64,000 nucleotides of DNA, from the NCBI RefSeq assembly GCF_034676725.1, contig NZ_JAUCBR010000004.1, positions 2,370,001 through 2,434,000 of the forward strand, in the 5' to 3' direction. The position numbers and the translations under genes were made by a program. This document shows positions 36,099 to 43,924 of the stretch, in pieces. Origin of the DNA: Denitromonas sp. GTDB lineage: Bacteria; Pseudomonadota; Gammaproteobacteria; Burkholderiales; Rhodocyclaceae. The notes below the pieces were generated by a model. It did no database searches and was not told the origin of the DNA. It saw only the letters and a program-made list of their open reading frames with translations. Within the stretch, counting starts at the first letter, position 1, and each line of letters begins with the position of its first letter.

Positions 36099-36118
36099 CT
36101 AACCCGGAGGCTGCCGTG

Positions 36119-36595
36119 ATGGGCGCTGTGCTGCTGCTGGACTATGCCGGGGTGCTGCACCCCGATGCGGTGTATCGCGCGCCAGGTGGCGGCGTGGTGC
36201 TCAAGCGCGACGGGGCCGCGCTCTTTGAGTGGGCGCCGCTGCTGGTGGAGGCGCTGGCGCCGCATCCAGAGCTGCGAATCATCCTGTCCACCAGTTGGGT
36301 GCACGCGCTCGGATTCGAGGCTGCCCGCGATGCGCTACCCGAATCGCTACGCGCTCGCGTGGCCGGATCGACCCGAGATCCGTTCATGGCGATGGCTCGG
36401 TGGAAACGCATGGAGCGTGGCGAGCAGATCCGGCGCTATGTTGAGCACCACAGGCTGGATAACTGGATTGCCGTTGATGATGGGGTTGAGCACTGGCCGG
36501 CCGAATGGGAAAGCCGGCTGGTGCGGTGTCACTCGGATATCGGCTTGGCCGAGCCGGGGAAGGTGCAAGAGTTGATGGAGGCGTTAGCGCGATGA
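36119..36595 (+). CDS. HAD-superfamily hydrolase with altered motif I
   Basis: 158 residues; CCGGAGG lies upstream (GTG 36116 is also possible). It is a paralogue of the leftward HAD protein. Motif I reads LLLDYAGVLHP: the nucleophile Asp is kept, but the second Asp (general acid) is Ala. Other motifs are retained (ILSTSWVHALG, AVDDGVEHW). It may be catalytically weakened or act as a partner or sensor. Its stop overlaps the next HAD start (ATGA). Confidence 0.82.
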   Translation: MGAVLLLDYAGVLHPDAVYRAPGGGVVLKRDGAALFEWAPLLVEALAPHPELRIILSTSWVHALGFEAARDALPESLRARVAGSTRDPFMAMARWKRMERGEQIRRYVEHHRLDNWIAVDDGVEHWPAEWESRLVRCHSDIGLAEPGKVQELMEALAR

Positions 36596-37368
36596 GTAGC
36601 GTGCTGTTTTTGGACTTCGACGGCGTGTTGCACGCCGATGCGGTGTATTGCGTGGGCGGGCCGCCCTATGGTCACGTCGGCCAGCCCTTTGAGTTCGCCG
36701 GCCGACTGGCCGATGTGCTCGATGAGCACCCCGGCGTGGAGATCGTGTTTTCGACGAGCTGGCAATTCCAAGAGAGCACCGAAGCGCTGAGCGCTTACCT
36801 GCCTGAGCGCCTGCGCGTGCGGGTGCGTGGCGGCACGGCTGATGATGTGGCTCAAGAGTATCTGGACAGCAAAAAGACCGGCTGGAGGGGCACGTTTTCC
36901 CGTACGCCTGGCGCGGTCTCGTTCCACGACCGCCAGAGCTTGGCCGAGGGTTGGATGCAGGCGTACCGGCCCGGCGTGCCGTGGATGAGTCTGGATGACG
37001 ATACGTTCCGGTTCGGGTATCGCTGCCCCCGGCTGCTGCACTGCCAGGGCGGGTTTCTGGAACCCGAGGCTGAGCTGCTGCAAGCGTGGCTGGCCGCACC
37101 GGGGCGCGACATGCAGGAGATCGTGCGCGAGCATGCGCCGGCTGATCCGGCCAACTGGACGGTGCGAGACGCGATCGCTGCGGTGATCTATCGGGACGGC
37201 GTGCCGGTGCTCGATGCGCTGCCCGAAGTGCTGCGCGTGGCGGCGCTGAGCCTCATGCCTGAGCTGACAACTGGGTACTGGCAAGCGCTGCTTGCAAACT
37301 GGGGCAGGTCGCGGCGCGGGCCGCTCTTGATGGACAAGGACGAGGCCGGGAGGGAGTGCCTGCCATGA
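36592..37368 (+). CDS. HAD-superfamily hydrolase with C-terminal extension
   Basis: 258 residues. Motif I LFLDFDGVLHADAVY is intact, motif II IVFSTSWQFQES, motif IV MSLDDDTFRFGY. A ~75-residue C-terminal extension (RDAIAAVIYRDGVPVLDALP and onward) is absent from the other two copies. It overlaps neighbours by 4 nt on both sides, so the three rightward genes are translated as one unit. Confidence 0.82.
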   Translation: MSSVLFLDFDGVLHADAVYCVGGPPYGHVGQPFEFAGRLADVLDEHPGVEIVFSTSWQFQESTEALSAYLPERLRVRVRGGTADDVAQEYLDSKKTGWRGTFSRTPGAVSFHDRQSLAEGWMQAYRPGVPWMSLDDDTFRFGYRCPRLLHCQGGFLEPEAELLQAWLAAPGRDMQEIVREHAPADPANWTVRDAIAAVIYRDGVPVLDALPEVLRVAALSLMPELTTGYWQALLANWGRSRRGPLLMDKDEAGRECLP

Positions 37369-37892
37369 TGCGGATCTACATCGACACCGAGTTTTCGGAT
37401 TTGGTGGATGCCCCCCACCTGATCTCGATTGCGCTGGTCGCGCAGGACTGCAGGCATATCTATGCCGAGCTGGACTCGGACGGCTGGTATCGCCACGCAT
37501 CCGAGTTCGTGCTGCGCGAGGTTTGGCCGAAGATGCGCAGCTACAAAACGCACGACGGGCAGGAGACCCCGCAGGAGGCCGGCGAGCGCATCAAGGCGTG
37601 GCTTTTGCGCATCAATGGGCCGGTCGAAATCTGTTCAGACAGCAATTACGATTGGGATCTGTTCAAGCGCCTGATGGCGCCGGTCGGCTGGCCGGAAAAC
37701 GTCTCTGACGTGTGGATCTCGGCCTACTGGCAACACGAGCCTGACGATCTCAACCGGCATAGAAAATGGTGGTTCAGCCAACACGGCCACAGCCCGCATC
37801 ATGCGCTGGCTGATGCGATGGCGCTCAGGTACGCCATGATCGAGCAGGACAAGCGGCAGGCCGCATGGGTGGCGGCCAAGGCCGTTAAATAG
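37365..37892 (+). CDS. DEDD 3'-5' exoribonuclease, Rv2179c-like
   Basis: 175 residues. Exonuclease motif I is MRIYIDTEFSDL (D-E), motif II CSDSNYDWDLFKRL (D) and motif III GHSPHHALADAMALRYAM (H and D), i.e. a complete DEDDh set. The size and the IDTEFSDL start match the Rv2179c-type exoribonuclease family. Co-translation with HAD phosphatases points to processing of nucleic-acid ends. Its stop is followed by a hairpin (caatagt 37900-37906 / actattg 37918-37924). Confidence 0.85.
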   Translation: MMRIYIDTEFSDLVDAPHLISIALVAQDCRHIYAELDSDGWYRHASEFVLREVWPKMRSYKTHDGQETPQEAGERIKAWLLRINGPVEICSDSNYDWDLFKRLMAPVGWPENVSDVWISAYWQHEPDDLNRHRKWWFSQHGHSPHHALADAMALRYAMIEQDKRQAAWVAAKAVK

Positions 37893-37982
37893 GCGTGTCC
37901 AATAGTAGCGCTACGCAACTATTGAGCAATAAATTAAACTGGTGCGATCCCCATGCAACTGAAAAAACCGAGAGGCCGCCCC

Positions 37983-38180
37983 ATGACCGCACCCGCCGAC
38001 CAAAAGATGCAGATTTCGATACGGATACCGCGCAGCGTCCATGCGTTTGCCCAGGAGCAGCAGAAAGTGCTCAAGGCCGCTATGGGGATCGAACCATCCC
38101 TGAATGCGGTCTTGTTGATGTTTGTTGAGAAGGGCGTTGAGGCGGTCAAAGCCGAGGCGGCGGCGAAGGCGGGCGGGTAG
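37983..38180 (+). CDS. Small ribbon-helix-helix-like protein
   Basis: 65 residues from ATG 37983 (GAGAGG upstream; ATG 37953 would give 75). The pattern MQISIRIPRSVHAFAQEQQK, then EPSLNAVLLMFVEKGVEAVK, looks like the strand-helix-helix of RHH proteins. The Ala/Lys-rich tail (VKAEAAAKAGG) recurs in degraded form near 39360. It may be the DNA-binding regulator of the rightward arm. Confidence 0.55.
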   Translation: MTAPADQKMQISIRIPRSVHAFAQEQQKVLKAAMGIEPSLNAVLLMFVEKGVEAVKAEAAAKAGG

Positions 38181-38223
38181 TTTTTCAGAGACCGCGCCGA
38201 ATTTGGCCCGAGTCTCTGAAAAC
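38181..38223. terminator. Bidirectional terminator
   Basis: An 11-bp perfect stem ttttcagagac (38182-38192) / gtctctgaaaa (38212-38222) with T and A tails on both sides. It lies between the rightward cassette and the leftward AbiEi-like operon, and suits termination in both directions. Confidence 0.75.
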
Positions 38224-38240
38224 TACAGCAGCACCGGCAG

Positions 38241-38384
38241 TCACGGGCCAAGCCGCACGGCGGTCACGCCCAGGAAGGCGCCGAAGGCCAGCCACACGAG
38301 GCCGTGCCGGAACCGGGTCTGCTGCATGTACCAGTCGTATGTGCGGCGCACGCGCCCAGGTCTGCGAGGCATCTCATAGAGCAT
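38241..38384 (-). CDS. 47-residue single-TM peptide downstream of the AbiEi-like gene
   Basis: ATG 38384 is preceded by a good AGGGAG site. The peptide has a basic N-terminus (MLYEMPRRPGRVRRTYDWYM) and one TM helix (GLVWLAFGAFLGVTAVRLGP). It starts 33 bp after the regulator gene on the same strand. Its shape is like small membrane toxins or phage-type peptides, but there is no recognised family. Confidence 0.55.
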   Translation of the reverse strand: MLYEMPRRPGRVRRTYDWYMQQTRFRHGLVWLAFGAFLGVTAVRLGP

Positions 38385-38417
38385 GGATTCTCCCTGCGTG
38401 GCGGTCGCCTGATCGCC

Positions 38418-39053
38418 CTACAGTTTAGCCGCGCTCGCCGGTTCCGGCGAGGCCGCGACGGTCACTGGCAGCGCCTCGCTCACCGCTTTTGCCAACCATC
38501 CCGGCAGCGTTGCACGGGCGCTGCACAACGTCTCAAACTCCCCGGCTGGCAGGCTCGCATGCAGTTGTGCCAGGGCCGCCTGCGCGGCCTGCGGCCCGAG
38601 CCATTCGAGCGCCCTGATTGCCTGCCCGGCCGGTCGCCGGCCGAGCATCAACTGCCAGCGGCTACCGCGCCGGATCTCCACCCGGTGGCCGCCCAGGTGC
38701 AGGACGCGGGGCGCCCCAGAGGTCAAAAAAACCTCTCGGATTGGCGCCTGCGTGGTCAGGCCGAGCGCGTTGGCTTCGGCTGCGCCGCTGGCCACGACAG
38801 GCTCGCCGAGCTGCGTTTCGATGGCTCGCAGCACAGACTCAACCGATGGCGGCCGGGTGCCGAACCGGCCCCGGCAGGGTGCGACATAGACGCCGCGGCT
38901 CACGCGAAGCAGTACGCCCTCATGAGCCAGCCGGGACAGAGCTTTGTCGACGGCCGCCCGAGAAGCCAAGTGCAAGAACTCCTTGGGCGACAGCAGGCCA
39001 CCTTCAGGCAGCGCCCGTGCGGCAGACAAGGCTTGTTCAACGAGCTGGCTCAT
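38418..39053 (-). CDS. AbiEi/DUF6088-like winged-helix antitoxin regulator
   Basis: 211 residues. The N-terminal winged helix is LPEGGLLSPKEFLHLASRAA, VDKALSRLAHEGVLLRVSRG, VYVAPCRG. The C-terminal part (ALGLTTQAPIREVFLTSGAP and onward) is the typical AbiEi-like domain of type IV antitoxins. The usual partner nucleotidyltransferase (AbiEii) is absent; only the 47-residue TM peptide follows. Two inverted repeats upstream (39065-39114) fit autoregulation known for AbiEi. Confidence 0.75.
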   Translation of the reverse strand: MSQLVEQALSAARALPEGGLLSPKEFLHLASRAAVDKALSRLAHEGVLLRVSRGVYVAPCRGRFGTRPPSVESVLRAIETQLGEPVVASGAAEANALGLTTQAPIREVFLTSGAPRVLHLGGHRVEIRRGSRWQLMLGRRPAGQAIRALEWLGPQAAQAALAQLHASLPAGEFETLCSARATLPGWLAKAVSEALPVTVAASPEPASAAKL

Positions 39054-39064
39054 CGTCGCCTCGG

Positions 39065-39114
39065 TTGTCAGATAGTAGGCCGTTATTCTGACAGATTTTT
39101 ACCCACAAAATCTG
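39065..39114 (-). promoter_or_regulatory. Paired inverted repeats upstream of the AbiEi-like gene
   Basis: Repeat 1: tgtcaga (39065-39071) / tctgaca (39086-39092). Repeat 2: acagatttt (39090-39098) / aaaatctgt (39106-39114). They begin 12 nt upstream of the start codon. AbiEi regulators are known to bind two inverted repeats in their own promoter, so these are plausible operators. Confidence 0.5.
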
Positions 39115-39827
39115 TGGATTTCTCGCTGTGTAATCGGCTGAATGCCAGCAACGGCAAGGGTTTTGGCGCGTGCTGCGGAATCGGGCAGGGTGGGGTTGTG
39201 GTATGGGTGGGCGGGTGTACCACAACGGTGATGGGATGCCCCGATGGGCGGCGCTTCGCGCTCGCCTGTCCAGTTGAACCGGCTGCGCCGGCTCAATCGG
39301 ACGAGAGTCGGCCGGACTCGTATCACTCATGCAGAGTATTCAAGGGATATGGGTTCGTTAAAAAGGGGAGCGAGGCGATCAAGGTTGAGGCGGCGAAGGC
39401 GGGCAGATCTCTGCCGTCCCGAAATTGAGTAGCCCCATGATGGTAATGGGACGGAAGGTCAGTTTCGTCGCATAGAAAAGCTGTCGTTCGTGGTTGCGCA
39501 AGGCTGAACGACAGGTATCCGGCGCTTGGCAGCTCTACTGAGTGTGGCAGCCGAATGGCCGTTCGGGCTGAAAACCAGCTGCATGCGGTCGGCAACAGGC
39601 TAGACCTCGGCCGTTGCTGCCGGTCAGGCCAGAGCGACTCAACTTCAGCTGCCGGTCAAGAGCTGACGGCCACCTTCTCTTCTGATCGGACGCTTGAAGG
39701 GCTGCTTCATTGTTAAACCGGCCAGAAGGGCAATTTCGACTAGTCGCCCGAAACGGACGGTTGATACACCTCGACTGTGTGGTCGGGTCCTAGTCGCTTT
39801 TCGCCGCTTGGCTGCAGGTATTTGGTG
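39115..39827. other. Non-coding stretch at the right side of the island
   Basis: No convincing gene. Around 39345-39415 a plus-strand fragment (FVKKGSEAIKVEAAKAG) repeats in degraded form the tail of the small protein at 37983. Around 39600-39665 the phrase gctgccggtca occurs twice. It may contain the eroded right boundary of the island, but no second att copy is visible. Confidence 0.5.
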
Positions 39828-41213
39828 TCACTCGTTAAAAACGAGATCAAACCGTGTTAGCCCGGCGCGTGAAGACACAGATACGTTACCTCTATGGGCT
39901 GAAACAATGGCTTTCGTAATTGCAAGACCCAAGCCGGTTCCTTCCGATGAGGTATGGGTGCGGGCTTTGTCTGCGCGATAGAAGCGGTTGAAGAGGTGGG
40001 GGATGTCTTCGGGTGAGATGGCTTGGCCCGTGTTTTCAATGGCGACGTGGGTACGTGCGCCCGTGTTTTGAATGCGAATTGTGATCCGTCCATCCGTTGG
40101 TGTGTGTCGCAGCGCATTGGATAGGAGGTTGCTTATCGCCCGGCGCAGCATAAGTCGGTCGCCGGTGATGCGGCCTTGGCCTTCGACCGTCAAGGTGACC
40201 CGACGCTCCTCGGCCAGGGCGTCGTAGAAGTCGAATAACTCGTCGATTTCTTGTTTGAGCTCTATGGTTTCGGTCGAGGGCAACATGAGGCCGTGATCGG
40301 CCTTGGCCAGAAACAGCATGTCGGAAATCATGCGTGACAGTCGTTCGAACTCCTCAGCGTTCGAGGCCAGCGTCTCTCGATACGCTTTTGCATCGCGAGG
40401 CTGCGACAGCGCGACTTGGGTTTGTGTTGTCAGGTTGGTGACGGGCGTTCGGAGTTCATGGGCAAGGTCTGACGAGAAGTTCGATAGCCGGTTGAACGCA
40501 TCCTGAAGGCGTTCGAGCATCTGATTGAGTGTTTGAACCAAGCCCGTTAATTCAACCGGTATCGAGGTTTCGGGCAGTCGGGTATCCAGGCTGCTGGCGG
40601 TCACGTTCGAGGCTTGCTCTTTCAGCAGCCGAAGTGGTGCGAGGCCCCTTCGTACAACGAACCAACCCAACAGACCGCACGCGAGCGCGGCAGTCGTTGC
40701 CAACGCGAAAAGCGTTTTCTCAAAGCGAGCCATGAAGTTTGAGTGGTGGTTGAGATCGATTGCCACCGCGACCACCATGGGGCCCGCGTCTGGAATGCTT
40801 GTTGGTATGGCTTTCGCAAGCCCTCTATAAATCCGTGTGCCTTCGCGCCAGTCGAAAGTGCCAGTGCGCTGAGCCGATGCGGCTTGGCGGGCTCTGTCGA
40901 CGGGAAAAATGATGTTTGTCGAGACATGCAGGGTGCTGCCGTCGGGCGCCAATGCCAAAACCATCAGATCGTCGTGGCCAACAAAGGCGTCGTGGAGCAA
41001 CTGGCTAAATGCGGGGAGCGCTTCGGGGGTGCTCAGGCGCCGCACCGCACTTTCGATCAGGACGATTTTCCCTTGCAGCGCTTCTTTGTCTTGTTCGACG
41101 AAATGCTTTTCGATCGCGCTAATTACGAAGGTGCTGAAGGCAAGCAGAACTCCGCTGGAAACAAGAGCAAACAGTAAGGTGAGACGGGTCGTGATCGACC
41201 ATTTGGTGCTCAA
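39828..41213 (-). CDS. copS: Heavy-metal sensor histidine kinase (CopS/CusS type)
   Basis: 461 residues. An N-terminal TM (LTLLFALVSSGVLLAFSTFV), a periplasmic sensor loop and a second TM (LFALATTAALACGLLGWFVV) are followed by HAMP, then HisKA with the phospho-accepting His in FSSDLAHELRTPVTNL. The ATPase motifs are NLLSNALRHTP, DIPHLFNRFYR and GTGLGLAITKAI. It senses periplasmic copper and phosphorylates the adjacent regulator. It overlaps copR by 4 nt. Confidence 0.9.
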   Translation of the reverse strand: MSTKWSITTRLTLLFALVSSGVLLAFSTFVISAIEKHFVEQDKEALQGKIVLIESAVRRLSTPEALPAFSQLLHDAFVGHDDLMVLALAPDGSTLHVSTNIIFPVDRARQAASAQRTGTFDWREGTRIYRGLAKAIPTSIPDAGPMVVAVAIDLNHHSNFMARFEKTLFALATTAALACGLLGWFVVRRGLAPLRLLKEQASNVTASSLDTRLPETSIPVELTGLVQTLNQMLERLQDAFNRLSNFSSDLAHELRTPVTNLTTQTQVALSQPRDAKAYRETLASNAEEFERLSRMISDMLFLAKADHGLMLPSTETIELKQEIDELFDFYDALAEERRVTLTVEGQGRITGDRLMLRRAISNLLSNALRHTPTDGRITIRIQNTGARTHVAIENTGQAISPEDIPHLFNRFYRADKARTHTSSEGTGLGLAITKAIVSAHRGNVSVSSRAGLTRFDLVFNE

Positions 41214-41893
41214 TTGACCTCCGGCGCCTCAAGGACATAGCCCATGCCGCGGACGGTGTGGATGAGCTTGGGTTCGAAGGGCTCGTCGACCTTGTTGCGC
41301 AGTTGACGCACGGCCACTTCAATCACGTTGGTGTCGCTGTCGAAGTTCATGTCCCACACCTGTGAGGCGATCAGCGAACGGGGCAGGACTTCGCCGTGGC
41401 GGCGCAGCAACAGTTCGAGTAGCGCGAATTCCTTGGCAGTCAGTTCGATGCGTTTTCCGGCGCGCGTGACACGTCGCCGAAGCAGGTCGAGCTCAAGGTC
41501 GGCGAGGCTTAAGGTGGTTGGCTCTGTGCCGTTGCGCCCCCGACGAAGGAGCGTTCGAATCCGCGCCAGCAGCTCCGAAAAGGCGAAGGGTTTGACCAGG
41601 TAATCGTCGGCGCCAAGTTCCAACCCTTTGACACGGTCTTCGACCTGATCCTTCGCAGTCAGGAACAGCACCGGCATCTCTTTGCCGCTGCGTCTTACGG
41701 TTTCGAGTACCTGCCATCCGTCGAGGCCGGGCAGCATGACGTCCAGGATGATCAAGTCGTGATCGCCGGTGAGTGCCAGATGCAGCCCGTCCATGCCGTT
41801 GCGTGCCAGATCGGTAGTAAAACCGGCTTCGCTCAGGCCTTGGCGCAGATAGTCTCCCGTCTTTGTTTCGTCCTCTACGATCAATACTTTCAT
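41210..41893 (-). CDS. copR: Copper response regulator (OmpR family, CopR/CusR)
   Basis: 227 residues. The receiver domain has the phospho-Asp in DLIILDVMLPGLDGW and Lys in VLFLTAKDQ. The C-terminal winged helix is typical of the heavy-metal group (SLIASQVWDMNFDSDTNVIE, HTVRGMGYVLEAP). It is divergent from copA with a CopR-type box between them and likely controls all the copper loci of this window. Confidence 0.92.
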   Translation of the reverse strand: MKVLIVEDETKTGDYLRQGLSEAGFTTDLARNGMDGLHLALTGDHDLIILDVMLPGLDGWQVLETVRRSGKEMPVLFLTAKDQVEDRVKGLELGADDYLVKPFAFSELLARIRTLLRRGRNGTEPTTLSLADLELDLLRRRVTRAGKRIELTAKEFALLELLLRRHGEVLPRSLIASQVWDMNFDSDTNVIEVAVRQLRNKVDEPFEPKLIHTVRGMGYVLEAPEVN

Positions 41894-41954
41894 GGTTCCA
41901 CTCTCCTGTTTGTTTCAGGCGCAGTGTGCCAGCGCGGGCGGGCCTCGGGCGAAG

Positions 41955-41970
41955 ATGACAAAGATGTAAT
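41955..41970. promoter_or_regulatory. CopR/CusR box in the copR-copA intergenic region
   Basis: ATGACA-aaga-TGTAAT: two 6-bp half-sites in inverted order with 4-nt spacing. It lies 62 nt upstream of copR and 98 nt upstream of copA. The pattern is that of Cus/Cop two-component operators, and three more copies lie near the other copper genes. Confidence 0.7.
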
Positions 41971-42067
41971 GCGTAAGTCAGCCGGTTGACGGAATCGTTC
42001 GCTCAGACTGGTGGCTCCGAACGACAAGGCTCGCAGAAGTCTATGCCGTCAATTTACAGGAGTCATC

Positions 42068-43924
42068 ATGCCTGCACGCGTTCCCCCAACAGGAAAACCC
42101 GTCACGCTGAATCGGCGTCGATTCGTTCAAGGCTTGGCCGCTGGCGGTGTTCTCGCCGGCCTGCCTGGACTGCTGCACGCGGCTTCGGATCAAAGGCTGG
42201 ATACCGTCACCGGTGCTGCGCCGGTGTTGAGCGGGACTGACATTGATCTCGTGGTGGCCGAATCTGCGGTGAACTTTACCGGAAATCCCCGCATGGCGAC
42301 GACCATCAACGGATCGATCCCGGCCCCAACCCTGCGCTTGCGCGAGGGCGACACGGTCACCATTCGGGTGACCAATCGATTGCGTGTGGCGACCTCGATC
42401 CATTGGCACGGCATCATTTTGCCTTACCAGATGGACGGTGTGCCCGGCATAAGTTTTGCCGGCATCCCGCCGGGCGAGACCTTTACCTATCGTTTCAAGC
42501 TCGAGCAAACCGGCACCTATTGGTACCACTCTCACTCCGGCATGCAAGAGCTGACCGGCATGTACGGCGCACTCATCGTCGACTCGCGTGAGGGGCCGTC
42601 GGTTCGTGCCGACCGTGACTACGTGGTGCTGCTGTCGGACTGGACCGACGAAGACCCGATGCATGTCTTCGCCAAGCTTAAAACGCAGAGTGACTTCTAC
42701 AACTATAACCAGCCGACGGCCGCCGACTTCTTCCGCGATGCGTCTACCGACGGGCTAAAAAGCGCCATCGATAAACGCAAGATGTGGAACGAAATGCGGA
42801 TGAGCCCGACCGATCTGGCCGATCTGTCCGGTGCGACGCTGACCTTCCTGATGAACGGTACCACGCCGGCCGGCAACTGGACCGGCCTGTTCCAGCGCGG
42901 TGAGCGGATTCGTCTGCGCTTTATCAATGGCGCGGGCAACAGCTTCTACGATGTGCGTATTCCCGGCCTCAAGATGACGGTGATCCAGTCGGATGGTGTC
43001 GACGTCGAGCCGGTGACGGTGGATGAATTCCGCTTCGGCCCGGGCGAGACCTACGACGTGCTTGTCGAACCCAAGGACGATGCCTACACGCTCTTTGCCC
43101 AGGCGATGGACCGAAGCGGCTATGCCCGTGGCACCTTGGCGGTGCAGTCAGGGCTGACGGCACCGGTGCCGGCACTGGACAAAGTCGAGTGGCTGACCAT
43201 GGCCGACATGATGGGGGCCATGGGCGGAATGGATCACGGTGCAATGGACGGGATGGACCACCGCGCCATGGCCGGTGGCATGAAGGGCATGAACCACGCT
43301 GCCAAGCCGATGCAGCACAACATGGCCGGCATGAACCACGGTGCGATGGCGATGGATCACAGCCAGCACGCGATGGTCGAGAATCCGCTCGACAAAGCCA
43401 GCCAGACCGTCCGCCACGCCCGCACCGAGTACGGACCGAGTACCGACATGCGGGTCGATATGCCGCGCACCAATCTTGACGACCCCGGCATTGGCCTGCG
43501 CAACAACGGCCGCCGTGTGCTCACGCTCTCGGATCTATCCACCATCGGTGGTCCGATCGACCCGCGCGGTGCAGAGCGCGAGATTGAGCTGCATCTGACC
43601 GGAAACATGGAGCGCTATGCCTGGTCTCTCGATGGCTTGGAGTTCGGCCAGTCCACCCCTGTGCATCTGCGCTATGGCGAGCGCGTGCGGGTGATTTTGC
43701 ACAACGACACCATGATGACCCACCCCATGCACCTGCATGGCATGTGGAGTGAGCTTGAAACCGCAGACGGCGCATTCCAGGCGCGGCGCCACACCATTCC
43801 TGTTCAGCCCGCGCAGCGCATCAGCTTTCTCGTGACCGCCGATGCGCTCGGCCGGTGGGCCTGGCATTGCCATCTCATGTTCCACATGGACGCGGGCATG
43901 TTCCGCCAAGTGGTGGTGTCATGA
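42068..43924 (+). CDS. copA: Copper-resistance multicopper oxidase CopA (periplasmic)
   Basis: 618 residues. A Tat signal peptide (LNRRRFVQGLAAGGVLAG) precedes three cupredoxin domains. Copper ligands: SIHWHGIIL, YWYHSHSGMQ, HPMHLHGMWSE and WHCHLMFHMDAGMF. A Met/His-rich insert at about residues 378-440 (MGGMDHGAMDGMDHRAM and similar) binds extra copper, as in Pseudomonas/Cupriavidus CopA. It oxidises Cu(I) in the periplasm. The ATG at 42068 gives the Tat signal directly. Its stop overlaps copB. Confidence 0.95.
   Translation: MPARVPPTGKPVTLNRRRFVQGLAAGGVLAGLPGLLHAASDQRLDTVTGAAPVLSGTDIDLVVAESAVNFTGNPRMATTINGSIPAPTLRLREGDTVTIRVTNRLRVATSIHWHGIILPYQMDGVPGISFAGIPPGETFTYRFKLEQTGTYWYHSHSGMQELTGMYGALIVDSREGPSVRADRDYVVLLSDWTDEDPMHVFAKLKTQSDFYNYNQPTAADFFRDASTDGLKSAIDKRKMWNEMRMSPTDLADLSGATLTFLMNGTTPAGNWTGLFQRGERIRLRFINGAGNSFYDVRIPGLKMTVIQSDGVDVEPVTVDEFRFGPGETYDVLVEPKDDAYTLFAQAMDRSGYARGTLAVQSGLTAPVPALDKVEWLTMADMMGAMGGMDHGAMDGMDHRAMAGGMKGMNHAAKPMQHNMAGMNHGAMAMDHSQHAMVENPLDKASQTVRHARTEYGPSTDMRVDMPRTNLDDPGIGLRNNGRRVLTLSDLSTIGGPIDPRGAEREIELHLTGNMERYAWSLDGLEFGQSTPVHLRYGERVRVILHNDTMMTHPMHLHGMWSELETADGAFQARRHTIPVQPAQRISFLVTADALGRWAWHCHLMFHMDAGMFRQVVVS

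Noticed and set aside
39323..39595. 90-codon minus-strand open frame in the right island flank
   Set aside because: No ribosome-binding site, odd composition, no recognisable domain. Left as non-coding.
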